DNA of 64,000 nucleotides from Glandiceps talaboti. Its lineage: Eukaryota; Hemichordata; Enteropneusta; Spengelidae. The stretch is taken from assembly GCF_964340395.1 (NCBI RefSeq), contig NC_135560.1:17091098-17155097 (forward strand), in the 5' to 3' direction. Of this stretch, positions 1 through 19,581 are shown piece by piece. Both the position numbers and the translations under genes were made by a program. The notes under the pieces were generated by a model. That model was not told the DNA's origin. It saw only the letters and a program-made list of their open reading frames with translations, and did no database searches. Every line of letters begins with the position of its first letter. The stretch's first letter is position 1.

Positions 1-27
1 AAAAATAGTCCAGGAAAACAAACTCAC

Positions 28-1978
28 GTGTGTATGGTTTTGTAGCAGCTATCTCCAATTCTAATGCCACTTCCAATCTATTTACACAAAACCAAAGAAT
101 ATACAATTTCAAACAACGAATATTCAGTGTGAGAAATTCTGTCATGGAGATTGCACATTCAAACGACAGGGAACTGCTTTTTTTACATTCATATCGCAAT
201 GGTATACAGAGAGAGGAAGGCACGCTCGAGAGTTATAAAACTTACCCAAAATTGGCAACGTCCTTTAGAAACCAAGGCTGAAAGAAGCCAGGCACTGTCT
301 TATTTACTGCGTCAATCTGTAGAGAAAAAAATTCAAAACCAACCATTCCAGTGCACTGATATAATCTCTTATACTATAACTTATAATTTGTCAAATTACA
401 AACTGAATACAAGTGTTTGAAATCAAAGCGAGCACAGTGAAAATTAGAATACAGCCAAAACACTTTAAAGGTGCTGATGAAGCATAATGGATAGGAATAC
501 TTACATTTCTGCTAAACTGGGTATTAGCTCGTTCAAAACATACATAAAATGATTGTCATTACAGTATAAACATAAATGTGGTTTTGAAAACCTCTGCATG
601 TTGCAATTTTTGGTCAAGCAAAGAGAGAGAGCTGGTATGTGTAAAATTCGAGTGACTGAACCAACTCCTCGCTACTGAAGGAAGCTTTAGATTGTACAAT
701 GTTGTACTCACTATTTCAGATTCGAAATATTTCCAGGCTGCATCAATCATGGCTGAAGCCTCATCCTTCATAATAGCGCCATGTGCATAACCTCTCTCAT
801 AAGGTGAACCTTTATCACAAATTGATAAAAAGATATTAGTTGTAATTGTGATACTTTTTATTTATTTATTCTTTAGATTTTAAATGAACCTAAAGGGTGA
901 TGACATATACGTTGGGCTACTTTGCATTAGACAAAACAGCACTACTTAGCGTTGACACAGAATATACAATATTATGTCCATGGTGGCTGATCGATCTCAG
1001 ATTACCTCGGTAAGTAACTTGGTATGTATATATGCATCAACATATAGCGTTTTTTTGGCATAAAATGGGAACATGTTTTGTGGTCTAAATATTCAGCTCG
1101 TTTTTATATATCTTGAATGTGAAAAGATAGCAATACTCTATGTGCATGAATGGTAACGAATGACGACTTCGTTAAGAAAAGAGCGCCATCTTACCCCAGA
1201 GATGAAGAACTTTGATCAATTCGTCCTCTGTACCAACAGTATATAATTTGGCATTCTTGATTTCCTTGACAAACACTGGTGGGGCCGTCTGGATAGGGTT
1301 CAGGTTTGGTTTTGCATGGGGATCTGGCTGTAGTAAAAGACAGCATAGGAATCAATATCTATTTATCAAACAGCAACCTTTTTTTCAAAACCGCTTACAG
1401 TTGGTATTTTTTTAATACCAAATTGTTACTTTACTCATTGTTCTAATAATAAGTTAAACACTGCATCCAAAATAATTGTACATGCATTTGTACCGACGAT
1501 GAAAACTTGTTTAAATTAAATGTACCCTTGGATTTAGATAGATAGCTGATGATAACAGTATAGGTCAGGTTCACCAACTATAATGAGACTTTCAACTTCA
1601 CATTATCAAATAACGGACATAAAGACAGTGTAGATTGAATAAGTAGAAGATATCGTTTGTTAAGACAATTTACTAGAACGTTTTATGTATGTCAAAATGA
1701 GTAAATATGAGCATAGCATAATTTCAAGTACTAAGTTCCCTATAAAGTTATCGAAGCAGTCCACGGTCAAAGAACAGCGTCCTGACCGATATGTCTGGTG
1801 ACATCTCTTGGTAAACATACGCCCATTAACCCGCCCTGCTTCACTGCACCCCCCCCCCCCCCTTTACACACACAAACATCTAAATGTACTAAAATTGTAC
1901 GTAATTTACCTTTGCATAGCATCCTAGTATGGAAACTAGCGCTACCAAGAGTACAACTTGAATACTTGTAGCCGACAT
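28..1978 (-). CDS. C45-family secreted NTN hydrolase / acyltransferase-like protein, copy 2 (5' part only, runs off left edge)
   Basis: Five exons fit on the minus strand: 1910-1978, 1195-1327, 712-809, 246-316 and 28-77, all with GT-AG borders and matching phases; the rest lies beyond base 1. Exon 1 encodes a signal peptide (MSATSIQVVLLVALVSILGC, then YAK). Exon 2 encodes [20 protein letters not shown] and onwards to KVLHLWG; exon 3 GSPYERGYAHGAIMKDEA; exon 4 IDAVNKTVPGFFQPWFLKDV. Exons 2, 3 and 5 have exactly the lengths (133, 98, 50 nt) of the complete copy at 3843-11277, so this is a tandem paralog. The family (penicillin acyltransferase/dcd1A-like, peptidase C45) uses an N-terminal Cys freed by self-cleavage to cleave or form amide bonds. 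That Cys exon is outside the window, so activity cannot be judged. Secretory or lysosomal location is inferred from the signal peptide. Confidence 0.85.
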
Positions 1979-2568
1979 ACCGTAACTTCGACAATACGTT
2001 GTATACAAGTAGACTGATGACTGCTACCTAAATAAAACCAATCGAGTGCGATGACCTTATCAAAGTCCTCGCTATCTTGTCAGCTGATAGCGGTCATATG
2101 ATTAGCTGTCCTGATTAAAGGACGATCGGACAATGCTTTCAAAATTGTTTATTTAATCAGCAAATTGAACACAAAGACTGCAAGATCCGTTGTTGTTTCC
2201 ACTTATGTAGCTACAAACTCCACAGGTTTGAAGCCTGTGGTTACAAAAGCGGACGTAATAGATCATTTAGTTTAATATAAAACGATAATCCGATAATTAT
2301 CTATTGTGTAGCAGTACTGTGATGGTGTCTTATCTTCTATAGCTGTTGTCTATATGTGTGTAGCAATGAAAGATGTTGTTTTGTCTTCTATAAGCTACCA
2401 ACACACATTTATAAATAACAGTAAATACAGTAAATACACAATGATAGATTATTATTCGAAAGATATTTTCAAAATAGATTTCCCAAGAGTTTGGCTGATA
2501 CACAGGTAATCAGTGGAAATCTGTATTGGAAGAACTAAAGGTTGTTCGCCAACTAGACAGGTCATCTT

Positions 2569-2570
<2 letters not shown>

Positions 2571-2617
<47 letters not shown>
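2571..2617. repeat. (TA)n microsatellite
   Basis: A nearly pure TA dinucleotide run, followed by a degenerate TATA-rich tail to about 2646. Confidence 0.9.
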
Positions 2618-2623
<6 letters not shown>

Positions 2624-2697
2624 CATGTATATATATTATTATATATAGATTGATTCAAGTGCCTGTGGCAGATACCCTGTGGTTATCGTACTAACAT

Positions 2698-2946
2698 ATA
2701 GAGCCTGTTACGATTCTTATCAGTGACACATGTAACATGATTTGAAAATATGACATTGTTTCTAATTTATAAAGTTCTCGTGACCTACTTTATGGGTATT
2801 TCCGTCATATTCTGACAATACTGTCGCTATGTGTCATAGATAGAGTCGCCATATAAATAAATAATGCCGATATATTTAATGTACCTTTCTTCAAGGTTTT
2901 GATTATGCCAATTTACAATCTTCTCAAGGCATTAGTGCATTACTGA
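2698..2946. repeat. Upstream block shared with the other C45 gene (pairs with 11446-11967)
   Basis: Ordered similarity is visible with 11446-11967: GATTCTTATCARTGACA, ATGATTTGAAAATMTG, TATTCTGACAATAC, then AGGTTTTGATTA and GGCATYAGTGCATT. Both blocks lie upstream of a C45 gene in the same orientation, so they were probably duplicated together with the genes. The right-hand copy has extra DNA inserted before the last two matches. Confidence 0.65.
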
Positions 2947-3246
2947 TACACAATGATAGACTTTTATTTGAAAAATAATGTTAAAATAAATTTCCCAGGA
3001 GCTTGTCTAATATACACAGGTAATCAGTGTTAATCTGTACAGGAATAGTGAGAGGTTGTCCCCAACTGGACAAGTAAACTTAAATTTAAAGTCATTTATC
3101 TCTGAAGAGTGTGTTGGTCTTGGCTAGACATTGATACGGACAGCAACAATATTTTGAAAAATCGAAATGAATAGCATAAAGAGATTGGGATAACATAACA
3201 CTCTTCTTCTACATTTGCAACACACACAAACGAATCAACAAACAAA

Positions 3247-3343
3247 ACATACATACATACATACATACATACATACATACATACATACATACATACATAC
3301 ATACATACATACACACATGCACACGTTTACATACATGCACACG

Positions 3344-3375
<32 letters not shown>

Positions 3376-3381
3376 CACACG

Positions 3382-3413
<32 letters not shown>

Positions 3414-3554
3414 CATACATACATACATACATACATACATACATACATACATACATACATACATACATACATACATACATACATACATACATACATACAT
3501 ACATACATACATACATACATACATACATACATACATACATACATACATACATAC
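3247..3554. repeat. (CATA)n microsatellite, about 300 bp
   Basis: Near-perfect CATA tetranucleotide repeat with a few ACACGTTTACATACA interruptions between 3312 and 3390. The open frames across it on both strands are repeat artefacts. Confidence 0.95.
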
Positions 3555-3590
3555 AAATACTTTTGTTCATGCCAGACGAATCTGAATTAC

Positions 3591-3596
3591 TTTATT
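3591..3596 (-). terminator. Candidate poly(A) signal of the complete C45 gene
   Basis: TTTATT on the plus strand reads AATAAA on the minus strand, about 250 bp 3' of the stop codon at 3843-3845. It is a hexamer match only. Confidence 0.35.
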
Positions 3597-3842
3597 TAAC
3601 GATTAACAATATACTTCACATTAGTGTTACATTACAATAAAATAATTTATATAATCATACGTGTTTGTTTTCTTGTGAAATTACAGATATTTAACTTGGT
3701 TGATTAAAAAATCTGACGTCTTCATTTACCGTAAATCGAAGTATGGAAAAGCAATAAGGTAATAGTATGGGTATAACTTTAGTTAACCTATATACTATTC
3801 ATCGATTATCATTTAACACGTGATAAAGGTATCACAGTCATA

Positions 3843-6800
3843 TCAAACAGTAGGTTTAGACTCGCCGAAAAGATCCTTCATGTTCAGACGAATAAAGGGT
3901 CTGAAGAATAATTAAAGAAAGAAAGAAAGATTACTAAATCAATATCACTGAGTAAATATTTTCTGAAAATGTGCACAATCCTTTTAATTTAAAAGCAATT
4001 TCTTATATGTCAGAGTTTAAGTCTTCGGTTTACTTCATAAAAAAATATAGATATCAAATACATCAAACTACTAAATCAAAAAGTGATCTCGTACTGATAT
4101 GAGCTAAGAGGGACACTTGTACCCACCTGTCAAAGGCCTGCGGTGGACCACTGCCACTGTCCTTTCTGGCGTGTGCAACGTACATGTAGTTTTGGTTCAG
4201 ATCGTAAATAGCACAGTGTGTATCACCACTTTGAATGATCGACACAATATCTCGGATGGCATTTTCTGCCGTTATGTTACCATGGTATTTATTCAGTTGT
4301 CTAGAAAATACAGTGTCGTAATTTTGATGCTGCCATCCCATACCTAGAAACACAGAAAATCCTTTTTAGTCCATAGAATCAGAGGTGCCAAAAGTGGCCT
4401 TGTGTGTCAGAAGTGTTATACATCTATCAAGCCGTGCTCTTATACTCTCTCAGCTTTTCAAAATGAATTTGTGTAAAATAAGATAAAATAAATTCGAGTT
4501 TATAAGTCAATACAATTAAATCTGTCGGCGAGGCAAGTTCGTCTCTTCGATGTCTTGTATCACCTTGAAACTCCAAAAAACCTTCCCTGAAAAAACAGTA
4601 TCTCTGATTTGATATAGTACCTGTATGTTGTGACGTATAGAATTTCATGTTTTGTAGTGTATTGTTTGTGTTTGTGCTGTAATCCACTATCGTGATAACT
4701 ATTGTTTTCTGTGTATTATTCTTGGAAGTCACAATGCTAATTTTACTTTGAATAACAAAATGTACAACATACTCCAATATACAGCACCATCTATACGTGG
4801 ATGCCAATCTCCCATTGGTAGCATATTCTTATCATCGTAAAAGTTGGACACGCCAGCAGAATACTGCACTCCGCGGAACGTACCAAGCTAAGGTAGAGAA
4901 CATGTTATCGAATATCGTTATTAATAAGTGTATAATATGCTGACTTGTCACGATGGTGATTGACAAGATGAATAGTCATTGAGATTGTGACATAGTTGTT
5001 ACTTTGTTACTCTTGTAACTAACCAATGGTAAGAAATTACTAAATCTTGTTTTTTAGTGTATTTCTCTGTTTTATCCCCTTGTGCTCCTTCCCTCTAAAT
5101 TCCAAAGTAACCGGTTCGGAACTTAATTCCATCGAACACCTATCTACCCATTCCAAACCCTTCTTAAACGTACACAATATGTCTCTTCTGACACCAGCCA
5201 GGCACACATTAACCGTTTCTCAGCCCCCCCCCCCCCTCCCCCTCCACACACACACAGTCATCACTGGCCATTCCAAACACATCACATATACACATTTTGA
5301 CCCCTGAGCTCAACCAAATATCCACGCCCTCATCCACACACACAAAACCATCGATGTATCAACTTTGACATCCTGAATACCCACCTTATGTACATCCATC
5401 CTACCATCCCAAATGCCCCGCCCCATACGCTGCAATCCTTCACACACTAGTACTCACCTTGCCGTCCCCAACACCCATCAAAAGATGGCATGTCCTGTGA
5501 GCGTTAGCAATCCTGTTAATAGAGTCATCGACAGTGTTGTCAAACTGCAAGATATCTCGTAGCAAATACTGAAAATATAAAAGAAAAGTATTCAAAATAA
5601 AAGATATTTGAACATATCTGTGAGTTTTAAAGGATCCGAGTATATCATGCTCTTGATACTCACAGTGAAAGGAACGCCACTTCTTGATTCTGAGCCCCAG
5701 CTGTCATCAGCATCCACAATACCAATCTCACTGATTGCCATTTGCTTTGATGACATTCCTCAAAACAGAAGATAAAGTAATCAAATAGAGTTATTTAGTT
5801 TACCGGTTTTTGAAAACTACAGTTTATCTATGACAGCGACTTTATATAAAACCGAATCTATGATTGAACGATAGACCCAAATGTATGGAAATAATGAAAG
5901 CGTATAGTAAGCATATACAACATTCTAACCAAGATCCCGTGCACCATGGCATAGAACAAACAAACCAAAACCAACCACTAAGGAGTATAACAAAGTATGT
6001 ATACTTTAGAGAAAATATCACAGTGTTCTGAAACAAACAAGATATCATCGACATATCATAGCATCTGTAACGTCCCCTGTATGTATTTGTACCTGTTATA
6101 GATCCTATCCAGGCTGTCCATCCCACATTGGCAAAGGCGTGGCCATTCGTACCGTCAGGGTCAGGGTGATACACAGTGACTTGGGGATAATTTTTGAAAG
6201 GACCTTGAAAAACAAACGAAATTTTGGTCGTGTTTACGAATTCATAAGCAAAGACATAGTTAATTACTTGACAGCAAATATATAATACAAATTTGATTAA
6301 TGTCAAAGTAACTTTTTTCAAGTTACTATACCAGATTATATGTCTTCTTTTTTCTTTGCCCCTGTTATTAATTGAGGATTTTATTCATATTCCTTCAACG
6401 TCACTTTAAGATTTGTAGACGTCATTAATATCGCTCGCCACATGCGTACCCGAGTGTTGAAAAGAGTGCCTACTATATCTATTGTCCAGTCTAAAGGCTA
6501 CCTACCGTCCATATTCCAATCAAGTGCCCTGAGCTGTAATACGGTTCCAGGTGTCGGTACTGCTTTTCCCCATGCACCAAACATTGAACAGGTACCCTTG
6601 CTGTGAATCATACACAGAGCATGACTATCCAAATACTACCAAACCAAAAGACTATAAAGTTTAAATAAGGCGGTGTATTCTGAGTTATGTAATTTGTAAC
6701 GAAAAAAAACATCGTGCCGCCCAATTTAAACTCTATAGTCACTCTGGTTTGGTAGTAACAACTTTAACGTGACACTTTATATTGACATTTATATTAAACC

Positions 6801-9800
6801 AATTACCTTTAATTTCCGACATCATAATAGATACTTTCACTCAGTGTAGAATTTATAAATTGAAAACGTCTATATCTGTCATTCAAGGGTTATATGTAAT
6901 TACTATTACAGAGCAGCTTGTTACTCATAATTTAGATGTGACGGCTGATGACTCTCAATAGTACAGATAATTAGTTTACTGAATGATTTTAATTTAAATA
7001 ATAAGAAAGTAATCAACATATCGTACAGGTTAACTCCAAATGATATAGAGCTCAAATACTTAATTACCATATCTTGTAACAAGTGTGTAGTTTGCACAAT
7101 AATAATGTAACTTTAAGCAATAAAACTTAGAAAAGACAGTATCTGTATTGGTAACTCTTATTTTTTTCCCACTTTTCAATCTACGAAGAACAAAAGTAAC
7201 TTGATGTCAACTAGTGCATATGTACTTTATCGATCAGCCAAATTATGAATACATTGTGGAGTTTATGAAGATAACTTCATATTACAATGAAAGTACACCA
7301 TATAAGTAACGCAACTTTAGCCGATCACGGCCAATAATAAGATTAGGTACGTCTAACTTATATAACAAAATTATTGAAACGCGTCTTTCTTAAAAATTGA
7401 AGAAGAAAACAACATTCTTTAAAATAACACTCACGTGATTTCACCTAGCATATGTATCCCTTTCAATTTCTGTAAAAAGAAATAATAAAAGTCATAGAGC
7501 CAGCAAACTAGTTACTAGTAATTGTTTAGTTCTTTACCCACACCACAATAAAAGGAAAATAGACACTTAATAACTTTTGTTAATTTCCTATCTGGAAAAT
7601 TTGGAATAGGTTTCAATGATGGCCGCGAATACCTGTGGAGTATGTATGTCTGTCTGTCTGTCTGTCAGTACGTACGTACGTACTTACGCAGGTAGGTAGG
7701 TGGGTAGGTAGATGTGTGTGTGTTTTGCCATAATGCAGATCTTATTGAAGAAAAAATTATAAGATCGTCGATCTCAAAACTAAAACAAAAGTCTTAGTCC
7801 GGCTACAGAATTATACATTTTCATTCGTAAAGGAAATTCACGGACAATATTCACATAAACATCATATATACTTGTATCATCTTTATCGGTATTGGTAAAA
7901 CAAAAAAGGATTACCTTGAAATCAAGTCCGGTAGCATCGGCCATGCCTTGAAGTTCATCTAAGAAGTACTTTGCTATAAGACAGGACACACAAAGTTCAT
8001 GATACTATATATAGTATATGTGAGTCTCTAAGGACTATTTCTGTCATTTCCAGTTTTGAACACAAACACACAAATACACATAAACCATCTATTACCCAAT
8101 ATCTAAAGAAATCTCTATTGCTCTTTTAATGACGATGATATCAAAATAAGTTTAGATATCTTGTATTGATTTGTATTGTACTGTAACCATTCACTATTAC
8201 ATCTAGTGCAAGATATAAACAATTGAACCCCCGATTGAGCACTGTATACACTATTATTTCAGTGGTTCCAAACGTTGAATAAATGAAGTAATGTTTTGAA
8301 TAAGAGTTACTTACATGTATATTTTTCCACCAACAAGTTTTCAAGGTCAAGAGCTAAGTCCATTCTGAATACGAATGTTACAAAAATCAAGTCAATTGTC
8401 AAAGTATGGCAGTAAGAGCAAAATTGTGGGTTGATATTTTGCTGTGTGTGGTAAGCTATAACAATTACAATTAAAAGGAATGTTTGTGCGGATGTTGGAT
8501 TAATTATCTATGACAATCATTAACCAAGATACCTTCTCGAGATGGTAACACCAAGACAAGCCTCTGGGTTATAAAGTCATGACAAAGAGTCAAATCTCCC
8601 ACTTCAGACAGATACAAATACATTCCTTGTGGTCGTAGCCTAAGAGTACTACGTACATGAATGAACACAACCATGTTTAGCAAAACTAGTATCAATTTCC
8701 ATACCCCATATCTGCAACGTCCTTTACAAACCATTTAGTAAAGTATGGCAATGGCACCGTACTGTTTATTGCATCGATCTACAGAGAAATTAGAATATAT
8801 GTAAAGAACGAATGAAAACCCACGTTATACATCACACAAGCCAAGTTCAACGCATTCGAACAAAAAATATGTAGTTTCTACACTGGTCGTTCTACATCAT
8901 GACACTGCGTGTCTACGTCGTCGCCACCATTTTTCGATTTGTTCATAAAATTATTTTACACGGGTGTACTTGTAATTATCCCCAATATCTTTCTTCAGTC
9001 AGTCAGTCAGTCAGTCAGTCAGTCAGTCAGTCAGTCAGTCAGTCAGTCAGAAACCAGTCTCACCTAATTGTTTTCTCACTACACATCTTTTCAAATTGTG
9101 GTGACAATGCCCCGTGCGTGTTTTTCCTATTGGGACTCCTATCGAAATCCATCTTCCGTTGGGTATTCTTTAAAGTGGGGACGATGTGTAAATGTGACTA
9201 GGAATTGCAGTTATGATATAACATACAGATTTTTGTCACTACGCATCAAGGCCTTTCTGATATCCATATTTTCTTCGGCTGAACGGAGAAAATATTAGGA
9301 AAACATCTTATCGTTCGAGTGACTTCAAAAGGACTCAATACATGTATGTGCAAACATGTAAATTTCTTACTATTGTATCTTCAAGATATTTCCAAACGTC
9401 ATTGACGAATTTGGTGGCTTCCTCCTTCATAATGGTACCGTGTGCGTAACCCATGTCATAAGGACTGCCTGTATGGAGTGAAAATGGGATGATCTAGAAG
9501 GGTGTACTATCTTGTTTCATACTCAGTGTTAAACTGTGATTTTTCCTTTCATGAAACATATTAAAAAATCGACTTCGGCATCTTCGCAATTCAGTAAAGT
9601 AATTTCTAACTAATTGCATTTCCTGATAAACACCTCAACCAAAAAGGTTAGGCGAGGGTTATGTTTTCACTCCTGTTACACTGTTTGTCTGTCTGTATGT
9701 ATGTATGTATGTATGTATGTATGTATGTATGTATGTATGTATGTATGTATGTATGTATGTATGTATGTATGTATGTATGTTTGTTTGTTTGTTTGTTTGT

Positions 9801-11277
9801 CTGGAACAAGATATCTCAAAAATCCCAATCGATGATATGATTTTAGTTATGAGATTGTCCAGTTTTACCTATCTTACGGCTACTTTATAATACAAGGAAT
9901 TAAATTAGTCATGATTCCTATTAGGAACCCACTAAAGGCATTAGGGACAGATCAAAAGCTCAACATTCGACTGTTTGTGTTAGTAATACTTAACTTTAGT
10001 AATTCAACTGATCTACCGAAATGAGGAATATTTTGCTCATACTGATAATGAACGTTAATATTTTAAACAATGAAATCAAGTCATACCCCAAACATGCACG
10101 ACACTGAACGAGTCATCTCCCTTGCCCACGGTGTATAATTTGGCATTCTTCGTTTGTCTAACGAACACAGGTGAATCAGTCTGTATCGGATTCAAGTTAG
10201 GTTTGGCATGTGGATCAGGCTGTTGATAAAGGGAAGAAGACACAATAGTCCAGCGGATATGTGCAGATTTTGGGTGGAATTATTCACTTTAAATTTGTGA
10301 TAAAAGAGCCTAATTTTGTATGAAGGTAGAGTTCGATTGATTAAAAGTAGACATTGACCCACTTGTATAGATTAACAATGGCCGCCATTTTCAAGATGGC
10401 CACCATTCGGAATGCTTATTTCACAGTAGCTTGATGTGAAAATTGTTCAATTTGTGATAACTACACCGAATTTGGTATGTAGTTTTTTAATTTTATGCAA
10501 ACGGGTCATACTTAGATTTAACCAGTAGGCCAATCTCTACCTCCATACAAAATTCGATTTTATTATTTCAATACGAACAATTTTTACATCAAGCTGCTGT
10601 AAAGTAAGCATAATGAATGGCAGACATTCTTAATTTCTGCCAGTGTGTCCATATCTCTACCTTAACATCAAATTTGACAATGTTATCTGCTGGACTAAAA
10701 TAAATACAGTGATAATATGTAATTACATTTAAGACTAGCTCTCCCTTACATGAATAGCTAAATATATAACTGTTACAGTTTGTTTAAAGCGTACTGAGGT
10801 GTTGTTTTTGACCTTTGAACTTGTTGACCGTCTATGATATGACAGTTCACTGTCTCGATATACAATCGTATTCCTCGTTATTGTTGTCACACAGCCATAC
10901 ACATGTCAACGCCTCAGATATCTAAGAATGCATCAGAGGTGGTTTTACATTCTTATCATTTTAATATCAGGTTGATTCATATCAGTCTATGTCTATGTAC
11001 TCCACTGTCTATGGTTAATTACAGATTATAGCAAATACTCGTGACCTAAGATCAGTCCATTTGATCATAGACAGTGGAGGGCATACACAAATAAATAGCA
11101 ACAGATCATGTGACAGGATTAGTTACGATAGCTTATAATTATGCGGACGCATCTGAAGGAATGTTTTTTCGAAGTAACTCTTCTAGTGTTTATGTAATAG
11201 TTCGTGGAGTGTAGACTTACCCCTGCAAGTGTTGAGGTTACAGTCAACAACAAGCAACAAGCAATGATCGATCTCAT
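3843..11277 (-). CDS. C45-family secreted NTN hydrolase / acyltransferase-like protein, complete copy
   Basis: Fourteen exons join in phase to 435 aa: 11221-11277, 10087-10219, 9371-9468, 8705-8778, 8315-8364, 7915-7973, 7435-7469, 6506-6600, 6093-6203, 5664-5758, 5458-5568, 4773-4887, 4127-4343 and 3843-3900. The protein starts with a signal peptide ([19 protein letters not shown]). It contains [18 protein letters not shown], then [13 protein letters not shown], the predicted autocatalytic site [14 protein letters not shown] with nucleophile Cys173, [54 protein letters not shown], and ends [15 protein letters not shown]. This motif order is that of the C45/dcd1A-like family, which self-cleaves before the Cys and acts on amide bonds. 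Substrate is unknown. The signal peptide suggests secretory or lysosomal location. The start was chosen as the only ATG opening a signal peptide in front of a good donor. The gene is head-to-head with the FATP-like gene at 12175. Confidence 0.92.
6636..6755. mobile_element. MITE-like element with TA target duplication (Tc1/mariner-type ends)
   Basis: A 120-bp segment in intron 7 of the complete C45 gene has inverted ends about 40 bp long. It begins CTACCAAACCAAAAGACTAT and ends AGTCACTCTGGTTTGGTAG, with a TA dinucleotide on each side (6634-6635 and 6756-6757). The right half recurs at about 28517-28608. No coding capacity is visible. Confidence 0.7.
8996..9050. repeat. (CAGT)n microsatellite
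   Basis: A perfect tetranucleotide run of about 13 units lies in intron 3 of the complete C45 gene. Confidence 0.95.
9686..9800. repeat. (TATG)n / (TTTG)n microsatellite
   Basis: TGTC, then a long TATG run, then TTTG units lie in intron 2 of the complete C45 gene. Confidence 0.95.
10408..10617. repeat. Imperfect inverted repeat (foldback) in C45 intron 1
   Basis: The left arm (about 10408-10449, ending CTTGATGTGAAAATTGTTC) is matched in reverse by the right arm (about 10575-10617, starting GAACAATTTTTACATCAAG). The loop is about 125 bp. It may be an old foldback transposon remnant. Confidence 0.5.
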
Positions 11278-12174
11278 CGTTTCAGTGTTATTCACAACAG
11301 CTGTATATGGCGGCTCGGTAGTTGCAAAGTTCGTTGCTACAGTCGATAGAAAACACTTAATTTATATGTGGTCACTTTGAAACAGCTCAGAACAAAGGTG
11401 TAGTGGGACTTTGACCACAGACAACCCGTGGTCATACATTTAGAATCGAACAGGTTATGATTCTTATCAATGACAACATGCTATGATTTGAAAATCTGGC
11501 ATTGTTTTTAATCTATAAAGTTCACATGACCTACTATAAGCTTATGGATATTTCCATCATATTCTGACAATACATGACATAGACAGGTTTTCTATTTCAT
11601 TATTATTATGCATATAAAGATCACTGGCCATTTTTACTCCAGTTCTCGTGATGAAATAAGAAATGATTAGGACATTATATGAAGCGAAGATGGCATAAAA
11701 ATAAAGAATAGAAGTTCGAGTTCTCCGAGAAATATTACAGACATGACTTAGTTTGACCGATCTAGTTACTGTGTATTCTCATGTTGCATATTGTGCCCTC
11801 ATTGACTAAGATCCCGTCACCATGATCAGCGAACGACTGAATGGCAATAATAACGAATAGAGGGCGCCACATAACCTGTTTTAAATGATGTCATAATGCC
11901 CATATATTAACCTTTCTTCCAGGTTTTGATTAATTCACTGACCTACTCGAGGCATCAGTGCATTGAAACGTTAGCGCAAGTCCTGGATCACTCCTGAACA
12001 CGCCTCCTGGTGATGGCTGTCAGAAAGACATGTCCCGAGCAACTTAAAATCTATCAGAATACACCATTTAATTCTGACCTCAATCAACACTTACGGCATA
12101 TATAATCTGATAGCATTGTTGACGTAAATTGTACAATGCACTGCTGAGTCGAGTCGACTCACAAACGTGCAAAT
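11278..12174. promoter_or_regulatory. Divergent promoter region between the C45 gene and the first FATP-like gene
   Basis: The start codons of the two head-to-head genes are 897 bp apart, so promoters and 5' UTRs of both must lie here or in undetected upstream exons. The block at 11446-11967 resembles DNA upstream of the partial C45 gene. I see no motif strong enough to name a core promoter. Confidence 0.5.
11446..11967. repeat. Upstream block shared with the partial C45 gene (pairs with 2698-2946)
   Basis: This is the right-hand copy of the duplicated upstream sequence. The first 150 bp align almost continuously, then about 300 bp of unmatched DNA intervene before the CCTTTCTTCCAGGTTTTGAT and CATCAGTGCATTG matches. 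Confidence 0.6.

Positions 12175-19581
<7,407 letters not shown>

Larger units (their letters stand above)
2438..3078. repeat. Direct repeat pair (2438-2570 and 2948-3078)
   Basis: Both copies share a diverged common sequence: ACACAATGATAGA near the start, TTTCCCARGAG in the middle, then CACAGGTAATCAGTG and a GGTTGTYCSCCAACT segment. The copies sit about 510 bp apart upstream of the partial C45 gene and flank the TA microsatellite and the block shared with the other C45 gene. Confidence 0.6.
1979..3842. other. Intergenic region between the two C45 genes
   Basis: No gene is visible. The region holds a TA dinucleotide run (about 2571-2617), a 130-bp direct repeat (2438-2570 and 2948-3078), a block resembling DNA upstream of the other C45 gene (about 2698-2946), a long CATA tract (3247-3554) and the probable 3' end of the complete C45 gene. 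Confidence 0.7.

Noticed and set aside
30-420. Short plus-strand frames at the left edge
   Set aside because: They overlap exons 4 and 5 of the minus-strand C45 gene, which explain the open frames.
3215-3640. Open frames on both strands with YIHT or MYVC repeats (also near 9700, 16000, 16300, 23060, 30600 and 60500)
   Set aside because: They are translations of CATA/TATG microsatellites with no start context, splice support or domain.
4063-4126. Readthrough C-terminus [10 protein letters not shown] of the complete C45 gene
   Set aside because: A consensus donor at the AFDR boundary and a downstream exon encoding [11 protein letters not shown] fit the family better.
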